64,000 nucleotides of DNA from NCBI GenBank assembly GCA_964480915.1, contig CAYZRS010000007.1, positions 1 to 64,000 on the forward strand, written 5' to 3'. Source of the DNA: CAWGCE01 sp964480915 (GTDB taxonomy: Bacteria > Planctomycetota > Planctomycetia > Pirellulales > Pirellulaceae). The notes beneath the pieces are model-generated. The model worked only from the letters and a program-made list of their open reading frames with translations. It was not told the DNA's origin and made no database searches. Made by a program: the position numbers and the translations under genes. Below are positions 8,447 through 18,041 of this stretch, in pieces. Position 1 is the stretch's first letter. Every line of letters begins with the position of its first letter.

Positions 8447-11400
8447 TTACGCGATGCTGTGGAGCTCGACGATGAATCGCAGCGTCGCATTGGGCGGGAT
8501 CGAGCCGGAGGCTGTCCCGGTTTCGCCGTAGCCGAGCGACGGGGGAATCTCGAGTTCGATGGTGCCACCCTCGCGGACGAGTTGCAGCCCTTCGGTCCAG
8601 CCTGCGATCACGCTGCTGAGCGAAAACGTTGACGGCTGCCCGCGATCGTAAGAACTGTCAAAGACCGGTCCCTCATCGCCATTATCTGGGTCTGGCAACC
8701 AGCCTTCGTAATCGACCGTGACGGTGTCGAACGCAGTCGGGTGATCGCCTGTCCCTTCGTTGATGATGCGATAGCTAAGACCCGACGCTGTCTGCGTGAA
8801 GCCGGCTGGCGCGACGGGGTTCTGGACTTGATCGCCCGGCAAGATGACATCTTCGTAGATACCAGAATTGGTCGTGTTCAGGAAGTAACGCTTGGAAATG
8901 GCCCCCGGGGCAAGTCCCGCTTCGCCGAAGTTGTTCGCCACCGCCGCCTGCCCGCCAGAGAGGGCAATGTGGATCACGTCGTCCCCAACGTCGGCTCCCG
9001 GGGTGCCTGAACTGTCCAGGCCGTCGGTAAAGTTGGCAGGTTGAATCTGTCGAATCTCGTAATCACCTTGCGGTAAATCCTCGAAGTAGTATCGACCATT
9101 GGCATCTGTATAGGCCGTTTGGAAAACGCGATTGCCGAACGTATCTGTGCCTGATAACTCGATCTGAACGCCGGAGAGAGGCATCTCGATGTCATCGAAA
9201 ACGCCGTTCCCATTGCTGTCGTTGTAAACGAATCCTTCGATCTCTCCGCCGGCAACCAGGGTGGTGTCGCTGCCGGTATTGTTGCCCGTGTTCAGATCGA
9301 CGCCGTTGGTTCCATCATCGGCGATCGATGCGTTGTTGGTGATCTCCAAGCCGGCCGCATTGGCGTCAGTGACGGTGACCGCGAAGTGAATTTCGCGCAC
9401 CTCTCCCACGACGACCGTGCCGGCGTTGAAGACGAATTGATTGTTGCCGATGTCGCTCCAGCCATCCGTGCTGTTCGCGGCATCGTACGCGGTGCCGGCA
9501 GGCAAGGTCTCCGTGATTTGCACTCCCGAGGCATCCTGCGTACCGGTGTTGGTGTAAGACAGCGTGTAGACGACCGACGAGCCCAACGCGACCGTGGCTC
9601 CGTTATCGGTTTTGGTGATCGATAGATCGGGTGCTGCGACCAGGGTGTCGGTGTCGCTCGCCTCGTTGTTGTCCAGGTTGGCGTCGTTGCCATTCGCTCC
9701 GTCATCGGTCACGCTGACCGAGTTGGTGATGGTGTCGATGCCGGCAGGTACCGCGGTCGTGATTTGTCCCGTGACGGTGTAGACGGCCGTGTCGCCCACA
9801 TCGAGTGAGGCGATATTCCAGGTGATTGTTCCTGAGTTCGCGTCGACAACGCCGTTGCCGTCGGCCACGACGGTGGTGAGCAGATCCAGCGGGTAGGTGT
9901 CGGTGACGACAACGTTACTGCCATTGCGGTTACCAGTATTTGTGACCGTGATGGTGTAAGAGACGGTATCGCCAGCGTTGGCCGTGGTGAGCCCGTCATC
10001 TTTTGTGATGACGTAATCGGGCCCCGCGATGATGTCGTTGATGTCTTGATCGGAGTTATTGCCAGTATTCGGGTCTTGTCCATTGGCTCCGTCATCCATC
10101 ACGCTGGCCAAGTTGGTGATCCGATTCACGCCGCCCGGAATAGCCGTCGCGATATCGCCGGTGACGGTGTAGACGGCCGCATCGCCCACGGCCAGATTGC
10201 CCACATTCCAAGTGATCGTTCCGTTGACCGTGTCAATTACGCCGCCACCGCTCGCGGTCACGTTGGTCAATAAGGTCGGCGGGAAGTCGTCGGTGACGAC
10301 GACGCCGGTGCCGTCTTGGTCACCAACATTGGTGACGGTAATGGTATAGGTGACCGAGTCCCCAGGCTCGGCGCTGGCCAGTCCATCGTCCTTCGTGATT
10401 TCGTAATCGGGGGCCGCGTTGAGCGTGTCGGTGTCGGCGGCCACGTTGTCGCCCGGGTTGGGGTCGACACCGTTGGTCCCATCATCGGTCACGTTGCCGC
10501 TGTTGGTCAGAGTTTCGATGCCCGCACTGATCGGGCCCGTCACCTCGGCGGTGACGGTCAGCGACATGACGTCACCAACGGCGACACTGCCGACATTCCA
10601 GGTGATCGTGCCAGCGACCGTGTTGACGACACCTCCATTGGAAGCGGTCACATTCGTGAGGTACGGGGGAAGCGTGTCGGTGACGACGACGCCGGTTCCG
10701 TCCTGCGTTCCCACATTGGTGATGGTGAGCGTGTACGTGATCGTGTCACCTACCGCGACGCTGGTTTGACCGTTGTCTTTGGTAATGACGTAGTCGGGTG
10801 CGGCCAGTACCGGGGTCGTATCGCTGCCAGCGTTGTTGGCCGTATTGCTGTCGACTCCGTTCGCGCCGTCGTCGGCGATCGTGACGTCGTTGCTCACGAC
10901 GGCGAATCCGGCCGGGAGCGTCGCATCGACGGTGACCGCGAATTGGATCGTTCTCACCTCACCAGCAACGACCGTTCCCGCAGTGAAAGCAAACACTCCC
11001 GGCGAGGTCTCGACCCAACCGCTGGTGCTGTTCGTCGGATCGTAGGAGGTTCCGGCAGGCAACGTTTCGGTCACGACGACGCCGGTCGCATCGCTCAGCC
11101 CGTTGTTGCCATACGTGATGGTATACACCACCGACCCGCCCGGAGAGGCGGTCGCTCCTCCGTCGTCTTTGCTAATCGATAAGTCGATACCGCCAACGAG
11201 CGTGGGGTCGTCCGGATTGTTGTCGCCATTGGGATCGGTGTTTGTCGTATCACCGGGATTGTCGGAGACATCGCTGATCGTGGTGCCCGCAGGCGAGCGC
11301 CCAAAGGCGGTTGCCGAGTTGGCCAGTTGTCCATTCACTAAGTTCGCGGTGGGAGCGTCTGGGTCGATTTCGACCGTCAGGCTGACAATGAATGACTGGC

Positions 11401-14400
11401 CACTCGCCAGAGCATCCGCAGCTCCGCCGGCAAGCAGGTCGCTACCCAAGGTGCCGTTGAAGCCGGCATTGGCTGTCGGCGCTCCCGTGGCATCGACATT
11501 CGTGACGACGACACTGCCGGGTAGCACGCCAACGAACGCGCCGCCGTACTGGGTTGCCAAATCGTCCATCAGTGAGAGATGACTGAGCGTTTCCGAGCCC
11601 GTATTGGTGACGACAAAATTGAAAGTGACATCGAAGTTTCCTGCGGCACCGCTGGTGGCGGCTGTCGGTGGACCGACGACCGCTTTGGTGACCGCCAGGC
11701 GGGCAAATCCGATGGCCGTCACGTCATCTGGCTCGCCATCGCTGTTGGCGTCGCTATTGGTCGTGTTGTTGGGGTCGTCCGAGACGTCAGACACGGTCGT
11801 GTTTGTCGCATCCATGCCAGCTGCCATGGCAAAGTTCTCGAGCTGACCATTGGCGTTGAGGGCCGCCGAATCGGCATCAGGATCCAGCTCAACGGTGATC
11901 GTGACGATGAATGACTCCCCAGCAGCGAGCACGCCCGAGCCAGCGAGCATGTTTTCCGAGGCACCTCCTGCATAGGCATTATTCGCCGTCGGTGCGGTCG
12001 TGGCGTCGACGTTGGTCACTTCGACATTCGTGACAATGCCGACGAACGCCCCGCCCAGTTGCCCGACCCAATCGTCGACCAGCGAGAGGCCCGTCAACGT
12101 CTCGGTACCCGTGTTCTCGACCACAAACGTGTACGTCACGTCATAGTTTCCATCGACCCCATTGCTGGCCGATACGGGTGTGCCGGCCGCTTTGGTGACC
12201 CCGATGGAAGTCACGACGGCTGTGAAGGCGGTCGGGTCATCCGGATCGTTGTCCAGGTCGGCATCGCTATTGGTATTGTTGTTGGGATCGTCCGTGAGGT
12301 CCGAAACCGTACCGCCACCTTGATCTTGGCCGCTCACCAGGGCAGTGTTCTCGAGCGCTCCATTGGCGTTGACCAGGGCCGTGCCGTTGTCCGGGTCGAC
12401 CTCGACGGTGACGCGAACCATGAACGATTGCCCGCTTTCTAGCAGGCCTGTTCCGTCGAGCATGTTCGCGGCCGCTCCCCCGGAATATGTTGCGTTGGCA
12501 CCAGGCGCTGTCGTGGCGTCCCCGTTCATCACAGAGACCGATCCTGGCAGCACTTGAATGTAGGCGCCGCCGAATTGCCCGGCCCAGTCATCGACGATTG
12601 AGAGCATCGTCAAGTCTTCCGTGCCCGTGTTCGTGACGGTGAACAGGTAAGTGACGTCGTAATTTCCTGGGGTACCGCTGGCGGCCGCCACGAAGGCCTC
12701 GACCGCTTTGGTCGCCTGGAGGTCGCTCACGCCGTACAGCGTTGGGTCATCCGGTTCACCGTCGAGGTTGGCGTCCACGTTGGCCGAATTGCTCGGGTCG
12801 TCTGATGTGTCACTGATCGTGGTGGAGGTCGGATCTAGCCCGCTGACGACCGCGGTGTTTTCGAGCATGCCGTTGTTGAGTGCCGCCGGGTCGGCATCCG
12901 CGTCAACCTCGACGACGACAGTCACGGTGAACGTCTGGCCGGCCTCCAGTGTGCCGGAACCGTCGAGCATGTTTTCGGCTGCGCCACCGGCGTAGCTGGC
13001 ATTCGCAGCCGGCGCAACCGTCGCGTCGCCATTCGTGACGACGACACTGCCCGGTAAGACGCGGACGAAGTTGTTGCCGAATTGCGTCGCCCAAGGGTCG
13101 ACGATGCTCAGCCCCGTAAGCGTTTCGGTGCCGGTGTTCGTCACATTCAGCGTGTAGGTGATCTCGAAATTGCCCGCGATGCCGCTCGTGGCAGGGATGA
13201 TCGAACCGGCCGACTTCGTGAGCGAGACGGCCGAAAGCGATACGACTTCGCGGAAACCGACTTCGGTCGTGTCGCCCGTTTCGTTGCCCAGGTCGTTGGA
13301 CGGATCATTGATGTCACCATCCGGATCGCAATAGCTGGCTCCAATGCCGTCATCGATGCCGTCCATGTCGAGGTCAGCGCCGGTCATGATGCCAGCCAAA
13401 CCACTCTCATCCATGTCCGACATGGTGTCATTGTCGCTGTCGGTATCGACGTAGTCGGCCATGCCGTCGCTGTCCGAATCGACCGGGTCGTTGAAGTTGG
13501 CGTGCGTGCCGCCGAAGGCCATTGTCGTCGAATCATTCGCGTCGAAGATGTCGATGACGCCATCACCATCGTTATCGTTATTGGACGAATCGTTGTCGCC
13601 AGCCGGATCGGCGTTGGCAACGTAGCCGGCGGTCAGGCGGGCTTCGACGGTGTCAGGGATTTTGTCGTTGTCGCTGTCGAGATCGAGCAGGTCATCGATG
13701 CCATCCATGTCGGTGTCGACCGGAGTCGTGCCGACATTGGCGGTCAAGTTACCGTCCTCAAAAACGTCCATCAGGCCGTCCCTGTCGGAATCGACCGCCT
13801 CGGTCAGATCGAGATACCCATCGCCGTTGGTGTCGAGTGCAATACCGGCCGCATCACCGCTCTCATAGAGATCGCTGATGCCGTCATTGTCGGCATCCAG
13901 ATCGAGGTGGTCAGAAACGCCATCCTTGTCGGTGTCGACGGCGCCGTAGACGGCCGTCTCATCGCCGTAGATGAAGACTTTTCCATCCGGCCCGTCGCCC
14001 GTTGCCCCAATCATCGTAACGTCAATACTGGCGATTTCGGCTCCGACCGGCGCGAGATCGTCCAGCGGGAACAGGGCGAGCCAGATGTTTTGAAAGTTGT
14101 TGGCGATGTGGCCGGTGTCAACGTAGTCGGTACCCGGCGTTAGCGTGATCGTGCCGAGGGAGGCACCGCCCGTGTCAAAGGCTTCTAGGTGGACTGGATT
14201 ATTCCCGCCCCGTTCCGTGACTGCGATGAAGCTGCCGGCGGTGGAAAGGATCGGCGTGTTGTACGTCAGGGTGTAATAATCGGTGGCTGAGATGGTCGAA
14301 TCAAGTCGCTGGAAATGCTGCAGATTGGCCGATCGAAAGGCGGGCAGGATGTTGTCATCGTAAGCCGGGTCGGTCACGTAATCGACAGAGGTATCGCTTC

Positions 14401-15919
14401 CGTTGAACACCTCGACCGCGCTACCGGCACTGGTGATCGCGTAGTTCGCCTCGAAGGCGTCGGGCACGATGTAGTCGGTGTAAGTGCCGTCGATGACGGC
14501 GTTGACACCGGTGATCGTGATCGAATCGAGGTCGTGTTGAGTTCCCTGAACGGTGGGCGCTGCCGAGGTGATCCCAAAGGAGAGGTTGGCCGCGCTGAAG
14601 GCGCCATCGACGCCCGAATCGACAACGGTTGCGTTGATCGGCTCGTTCGCATCGACGATGCCGTCGTTGTCGTCGTCAATGTCATCGATATCGTCGATCC
14701 CGTCACCGTCGATGTCTGAGAGGCGTTCGACGCAGATGGTTGCCATCGCCGGGGCTGACGTCTCTCCGAGACCGTCCTCGACCGTGATCTGGATGACTCG
14801 ATCGATTTCGCTCGGGTCGACTTGCGTGTTCTCGAATGTGATGAGGTTGAGTGCGTACTCGTAATTGTCCCAGGTGTCGGCGCCGACCAAGACAATATTG
14901 GTTGCGGTGGAAGAGGGATCGACCGAGATGCCGGCAGGCCAAGCTGGATCGGCCGTGTCAGCAGCGAGGAGGTCTCCCGGCTGCGCGTTCGTCAGCGTGA
15001 TCGTCGCCGTCGTGACGCCGGGACTGTCCGGGTCGTTGATTTCCGCATCGACATCGGCGATCGGCTGAGGGGCGCCACCTTCGGTAAAGGTCGCTTTATA
15101 ATCGCTGCCGGTCGCGCCGGACGAATCATCCAGGTCGAGGTCGATCGTTGGCGGGAGCAGTACAAAGCTCCAGGCTGCTTGAGCCGACGCGGAGACCGCG
15201 ACGTGCGTTTCGATGCTGCCGATTTCCAATTCGAGTTCCCAATCACCGCCAAGCTTGGCGGCACCGGTCAAGTCGTTGGAGGCCGCGACATCGGCTCCCG
15301 TTAGGTTGGCGAGCATGCCTGCTGCGGCGGCTCCCGCAGCGCCCTCACCGAAATTGCAGCCGTAAATGAGCAGGTCGGCCGACCCGCTGAGCGATTCGCG
15401 GATCATTGCCAGTTCGGCCGCATGTTCGCCACGCATCGAATCGGCCGTCAGACGCGTGCTCCCCAGTTGCAACTCGGCCTGGTCGCCATGCGAGACGATA
15501 TGGATCGCATCGACGTCGGTGCGACCGCTTAGCGTTTTGGCGATCTGTTCCAATCCGTCGGCGCCTTGCTCAAGGACGGTGAGCTCGATGCCCTGCGACT
15601 GCAGGTCTCGGGCAATGGCCTCGTAGCCCTCGACCGATGGGTCAATGAAGGCGACTTCGATTCTGGTATCCGAAGCGACCGGTGTCTCTTGCCAAGTTGT
15701 TGCCAGCTCGAGATCGCAGGCGCGACACTGCTCGGTGGCAAACGCGTCTGTCGCGGGTTCGATGGGCTCGAAGCTCGCGTCGATTCCCTCGATGAGGGCG
15801 GCCGCATCAAAAAGCGTGCGGTCTTCCAGCCGAGCGTGCATCCGCTCGGGCGGTGCCGCTTTTTTGGTGCGGGAATCGTTGGTTGTTGTTTTCCGCTGAA
15901 GCAAATGGCGAAATAGCAT
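8447..15919 (-). CDS. Giant surface protein: DUF4347, calcium-type Asp repeats, nine DUF11-like repeats, SdrD-B and C-terminal FKBP domain
   Basis: A 2490-residue protein. Near the N-terminus is a planctomycete LExR-xLL-type motif (ARLEDRTLFDAAAL, residues 30-43). Residues about 85-240 are a DUF4347 domain (I-H-I-V-S-H-G-D, L-I-Y-G-C-N-F). Asp-rich thrombospondin-3-like repeats of the D-x-D-x-D-G type occur around 405-430 and 660-880, probably binding calcium. Four copies of a repeat of about 165-175 residues start near 890, 1066, 1240 and 1406, and five DUF11 repeats of about 130 residues start near 1576, 1708, 1836, 1966 and 2096. A SdrD-B domain starts near 2225 (FVYNDSNGNGVFDD). Residues 2378-2490 are a complete FKBP-type prolyl isomerase with conserved V-D-Y-E-G-W, F-D-S-S-Y-D-R-G, V-I-A-G-W, L-G-Y-G and L-R-F-I-V-E-L. 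It is probably an exported adhesin or stalk/matrix protein. It is transcribed alone. Confidence 0.9.
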   Translation of the reverse strand: MLFRHLLQRKTTTNDSRTKKAAPPERMHARLEDRTLFDAAALIEGIDASFEPIEPATDAFATEQCRACDLELATTWQETPVASDTRIEVAFIDPSVEGYEAIARDLQSQGIELTVLEQGADGLEQIAKTLSGRTDVDAIHIVSHGDQAELQLGSTRLTADSMRGEHAAELAMIRESLSGSADLLIYGCNFGEGAAGAAAAGMLANLTGADVAASNDLTGAAKLGGDWELELEIGSIETHVAVSASAQAAWSFVLLPPTIDLDLDDSSGATGSDYKATFTEGGAPQPIADVDAEINDPDSPGVTTATITLTNAQPGDLLAADTADPAWPAGISVDPSSTATNIVLVGADTWDNYEYALNLITFENTQVDPSEIDRVIQITVEDGLGETSAPAMATICVERLSDIDGDGIDDIDDIDDDNDGIVDANEPINATVVDSGVDGAFSAANLSFGITSAAPTVQGTQHDLDSITITGVNAVIDGTYTDYIVPDAFEANYAITSAGSAVEVFNGSDTSVDYVTDPAYDDNILPAFRSANLQHFQRLDSTISATDYYTLTYNTPILSTAGSFIAVTERGGNNPVHLEAFDTGGASLGTITLTPGTDYVDTGHIANNFQNIWLALFPLDDLAPVGAEIASIDVTMIGATGDGPDGKVFIYGDETAVYGAVDTDKDGVSDHLDLDADNDGISDLYESGDAAGIALDTNGDGYLDLTEAVDSDRDGLMDVFEDGNLTANVGTTPVDTDMDGIDDLLDLDSDNDKIPDTVEARLTAGYVANADPAGDNDSSNNDNDGDGVIDIFDANDSTTMAFGGTHANFNDPVDSDSDGMADYVDTDSDNDTMSDMDESGLAGIMTGADLDMDGIDDGIGASYCDPDGDINDPSNDLGNETGDTTEVGFREVVSLSAVSLTKSAGSIIPATSGIAGNFEITYTLNVTNTGTETLTGLSIVDPWATQFGNNFVRVLPGSVVVTNGDATVAPAANASYAGGAAENMLDGSGTLEAGQTFTVTVVVEVDADADPAALNNGMLENTAVVSGLDPTSTTISDTSDDPSNSANVDANLDGEPDDPTLYGVSDLQATKAVEAFVAAASGTPGNYDVTYLFTVTNTGTEDLTMLSIVDDWAGQFGGAYIQVLPGSVSVMNGDATTAPGANATYSGGAAANMLDGTGLLESGQSFMVRVTVEVDPDNGTALVNANGALENTALVSGQDQGGGTVSDLTDDPNNNTNSDADLDNDPDDPTAFTAVVTSIGVTKAAGTPVSASNGVDGNYDVTYTFVVENTGTETLTGLSLVDDWVGQLGGAFVGIVTNVEVTNVDATTAPTANNAYAGGASENMLAGSGVLAAGESFIVTITVELDPDADSAALNANGQLENFAMAAGMDATNTTVSDVSDDPNNTTNSDANSDGEPDDVTAIGFARLAVTKAVVGPPTAATSGAAGNFDVTFNFVVTNTGSETLSHLSLMDDLATQYGGAFVGVLPGSVVVTNVDATGAPTANAGFNGTLGSDLLAGGAADALASGQSFIVSLTVEIDPDAPTANLVNGQLANSATAFGRSPAGTTISDVSDNPGDTTNTDPNGDNNPDDPTLVGGIDLSISKDDGGATASPGGSVVYTITYGNNGLSDATGVVVTETLPAGTSYDPTNSTSGWVETSPGVFAFTAGTVVAGEVRTIQFAVTVDATLPAGFAVVSNDVTIADDGANGVDSNTANNAGSDTTPVLAAPDYVITKDNGQTSVAVGDTITYTLTITNVGTQDGTGVVVTDTLPPYLTNVTASNGGVVNTVAGTITWNVGSVAVGDVMSLTVTAEVTGPISAGIETLTNSGNVTDDGTNGVDPNPGDNVAADTDTLNAAPDYEITKDDGLASAEPGDSVTYTITVTNVGDQDGTGVVVTDDFPPTLLTNVTASGGGVIDTVNGTITWNVGNLAVGDAAVYTVTGDIATAIPGGVNRITNLASVMDDGANGQDPNTGNNSDQDINDIIAGPDYVITKDDGLTTANAGDTVSYTITVTNTGNRNGSNVVVTDTYPLDLLTTVVADGNGVVDANSGTITWNIASLDVGDTAVYTVTGQITTAVPAGIDTITNSVSVTDDGANGNDANLDNNEASDTDTLVAAPDLSITKTDNGATVALGSSVVYTLSYTNTGTQDASGVQITETLPAGTAYDAANSTDGWSDIGNNQFVFNAGTVVVGEVREIHFAVTVTDANAAGLEITNNASIADDGTNGVDLNTGNNTGSDTTLVAGGEIEGFVYNDSNGNGVFDDIEMPLSGVQIELSGTDTFGNRVFQTAYTDANGRYYFEDLPQGDYEIRQIQPANFTDGLDSSGTPGADVGDDVIHIALSGGQAAVANNFGEAGLAPGAISKRYFLNTTNSGIYEDVILPGDQVQNPVAPAGFTQTASGLSYRIINEGTGDHPTAFDTVTVDYEGWLPDPDNGDEGPVFDSSYDRGQPSTFSLSSVIAGWTEGLQLVREGGTIELEIPPSLGYGETGTASGSIPPNATLRFIVELHSIA
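9630..13245 (-). repeat. Nine tandem DUF11-like repeat units inside the giant surface gene
   Basis: At the protein level there are two repeat classes. Four longer units carry V-x-N-T-G-x-E-x-L and end in a D-x-D-x-x-P-D-D segment; five shorter units open with x-I-T-K or x-I-S-K and end in D-D-G-x-N-G-x-D-x-N. The opening motif recurs on the minus strand near 13240, 12720, 12200, 11700, 11190, 10795, 10410, 10020 and 9630. Copies have diverged in DNA, so expansion is not recent. Confidence 0.85.
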
Positions 15920-16266
15920 CCGAGCTGCCTTAATTGAGAACGTCCGTGAACCTTGGGTTGTCGCGCAACACCTCCGCGATATCTCAAAAGATCGACGAGT
16001 GGTAGCAACGGTGTCATGAAATCGACCGCGCCTGTCAGAATTCGCACAGCTGGTCTACTCGATGCTGGCAAGCGATCTGTTCGTGTGGACTGGACCGACT
16101 GATACCGCCCGAGCGGTGGGGTTCGCCGAACGATGGAGAGGGGCTAGCACGCAAGGTGCCCCTGTTCGTCTGCCAGGATTTTCAGAAATCGTGGCCGCCA
16201 ATCGGATCGGCAGATCGTCGTGCCGGGCGCGCAGCCCGTAGCGCTGCCGATTAAAGATGGGGGCTG
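15920..16266. other. Intergenic region upstream of the giant surface gene
   Basis: 347 bases without a recognisable gene. They must hold the promoter of the surface-protein gene, but I see no convincing -35/-10 pair. The only structure is a nested inverted repeat described separately (16206-16251). Confidence 0.6.
16206..16251. other. Nested inverted repeat downstream of the Nramp-like gene
   Basis: An outer 8-bp pair (ATCGGCAG at 16206-16213, CTGCCGAT at 16244-16251) encloses an inner 5-bp GC hairpin (CGGGC 16224-16228, GCCCG 16234-16238). It lies just past the end of the Nramp-like gene and could end its transcript, but no T-run follows on the minus strand. Confidence 0.35.
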
Positions 16267-17979
16267 CTAGCTGCTTGCGAGCTTCGCCGGCTTTCGTCGA
16301 AAGATGAATCCGAGCACGACGAGGACCAGGTAAATGGCGGCGACTGCAATCACCGTCCGTCCGGCGACCGGGTGATTCGCCTTGTCATAGATGGCGAAAG
16401 CGGCCGCCACGACCGCTCCGGCGACCGACAGCAGCATCAGGACATTCCAGACCAGCATGCTGAATCCGGTCGGTTTCTCATCGCCTAGCAGCGATTTGCT
16501 GTTCATCATCATGAAGAAGGTGAAGTAGGCAATCGGCAGGAGCATCATGCCGAAGCTGGAAGCCAAGATCGCCAACCACAGCTTGGCCTCTCCGTCCCAG
16601 AACTCGAACCAGAGAGCGCCGGAAACGCCCGCCACCAGGCAGCCAAGGAAATGGGGCACCCCGCCCTGCTCTTTGCCGAGCAATTCGCAGAACGCGTAAC
16701 CATTGATCAGCATTAGAATGATGATCGTGGAAAAACCCATGCCGAGGATGCCGATGCCGAAAATCAAGTTCGCCGTCCGTTCGCCCAGCAATGGCGATAG
16801 CGCTTGAGAAAGCTGAAATGCGTTCCGTTTTACCAGTGACGAAGCGACCCGTTTTTCATTCTGATCCAGTTGGGCGATGCGTAGGTTCTGTGCGTTCTCA
16901 TCGAGCGCGTCGAACGCTTCCGCGCCCATTTCGTCGGCGACACGTGCGGCGAAAGCGGGCCTCGCCTTCTCGAAGAGGGAACTCGTCTTCATCGTTTCCA
17001 CATCGCTGCTGAGGAACGCTTCGTCGGCCGCGGCGTGGAACATCGTCGCTGCGGCGATCACGACGCAGCTCGTCACCAGCACGTAAGGGATGGCCATGCC
17101 TGTGCAAAGGTCAAAGCGCGCCAGGCCGCGGAATGGCTTATCCCAGCCACGGCTGAGCATCGAATAGGGCATCAGGAACGTCATGTTGATACCGACCGCG
17201 GTCGCGGCGGCGCCAATCATGACCGATCGCTGCTCGCTCACGACTCGACCGGACCAAAAATCCTGGACCGATTGTGGCAGCGTACTCAGCAGTTGAGCCA
17301 CTTCCCCGGTCGGCTGCGACCATTGATTCAGATTGGGAATGAAGCCAGACAGGATCTTTCCCCAGTTCAGCTGGCCTTGCAAGCCGAGGTAGATCACGAC
17401 CCCGACGAAGCAGATGACGACCATGGCGATCAACAGCTTCAAGAACATGTCGAACGCCTTGGCGGCGGCCCCTTGGCGGCCATTCATGAGGACCACGGTG
17501 AATGCCAGGGAGAGCAGGATCACCGATACGATCAGCTTGGACGGCGCCGATTCGTCAAGCGGCGGTCCGATCAGGTTCTTTTGCAGCGCGGCGTAGCAGA
17601 GTGCGAACTGAGGCATCGCCCAGATGATGTTGGCCATGCAGGTGGCAATGAGCCAGCCCCAGCCGAGGACTGGATTGATGTGCGTGTTGATCGCACGGAA
17701 GGGCCGTTCGCCGGTCGAGAGCGTCACGTAGCTGATCGCGGAAAGCATGACGACGCCCATCGTGATGGCCATCAATTGCAGCCAGAGCAGGTTCGTCCCG
17801 CCGAGGATGCCCAGAAACAGCGCCCCTGCCAGCGAGCCGCCACCCAGGGTCACCGCGCTTTGCAGCCAGCCCGGCCCCGACAGTTTGGTAAAAGCGCCGA
17901 GCGTGGCAGCCGTACCTTGGGCTTGGGCTTCGGTCAGGATTTCGCGATTCGCAGCGACGACAGGATCAATCTCGGGCAT
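16267..17979 (-). CDS. Nramp-like inner-membrane transporter with divergent metal-site motifs
   Basis: A 570-residue polytopic protein with about eleven hydrophobic segments arranged as in the Nramp (LeuT-fold) family. The first segment has S-G-P-G-W-L at residues 34-39 where classical Nramps carry the metal-binding D-P-G-N, and segment 6 has M-P-Y-S at residues 270-273 in place of M-P-H. Both metal-coordinating loops are therefore altered. A hydrophilic, charged insertion of about 70 residues (roughly 316-385) separates two later membrane segments and is unusual for the family. It may transport a different ion or solute from Mn2+/Fe2+. It lies 62 bases downstream of the ThuA gene in the same direction and may be co-transcribed with it. 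Confidence 0.8.
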   Translation of the reverse strand: MPEIDPVVAANREILTEAQAQGTAATLGAFTKLSGPGWLQSAVTLGGGSLAGALFLGILGGTNLLWLQLMAITMGVVMLSAISYVTLSTGERPFRAINTHINPVLGWGWLIATCMANIIWAMPQFALCYAALQKNLIGPPLDESAPSKLIVSVILLSLAFTVVLMNGRQGAAAKAFDMFLKLLIAMVVICFVGVVIYLGLQGQLNWGKILSGFIPNLNQWSQPTGEVAQLLSTLPQSVQDFWSGRVVSEQRSVMIGAAATAVGINMTFLMPYSMLSRGWDKPFRGLARFDLCTGMAIPYVLVTSCVVIAAATMFHAAADEAFLSSDVETMKTSSLFEKARPAFAARVADEMGAEAFDALDENAQNLRIAQLDQNEKRVASSLVKRNAFQLSQALSPLLGERTANLIFGIGILGMGFSTIIILMLINGYAFCELLGKEQGGVPHFLGCLVAGVSGALWFEFWDGEAKLWLAILASSFGMMLLPIAYFTFFMMMNSKSLLGDEKPTGFSMLVWNVLMLLSVAGAVVAAAFAIYDKANHPVAGRTVIAVAAIYLVLVVLGFIFRRKPAKLASS

Positions 17980-18041
17980 GGTACGGCAACGCTCTTGGTC
18001 TAACGGAAGGAAGTGAAAACGAGGAAACGTCGAACGACTGG

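Noticed and set aside
9292..14143. Several long open frames on both strands across the giant surface gene, up to 353 residues (for example 13082-14143 and 10316-11182 on the plus strand)
   Set aside because: They are antisense or shifted readings of a GC-rich repetitive gene. Their composition is dominated by R, V, G, D and H with no domain, and they carry the same periodicity as the repeats in the true frame.
17035..18003. 322-residue plus-strand frame opposite the Nramp-like gene
   Set aside because: His/Asp/Arg-rich antisense reading of membrane helices; no domain and no start signal.
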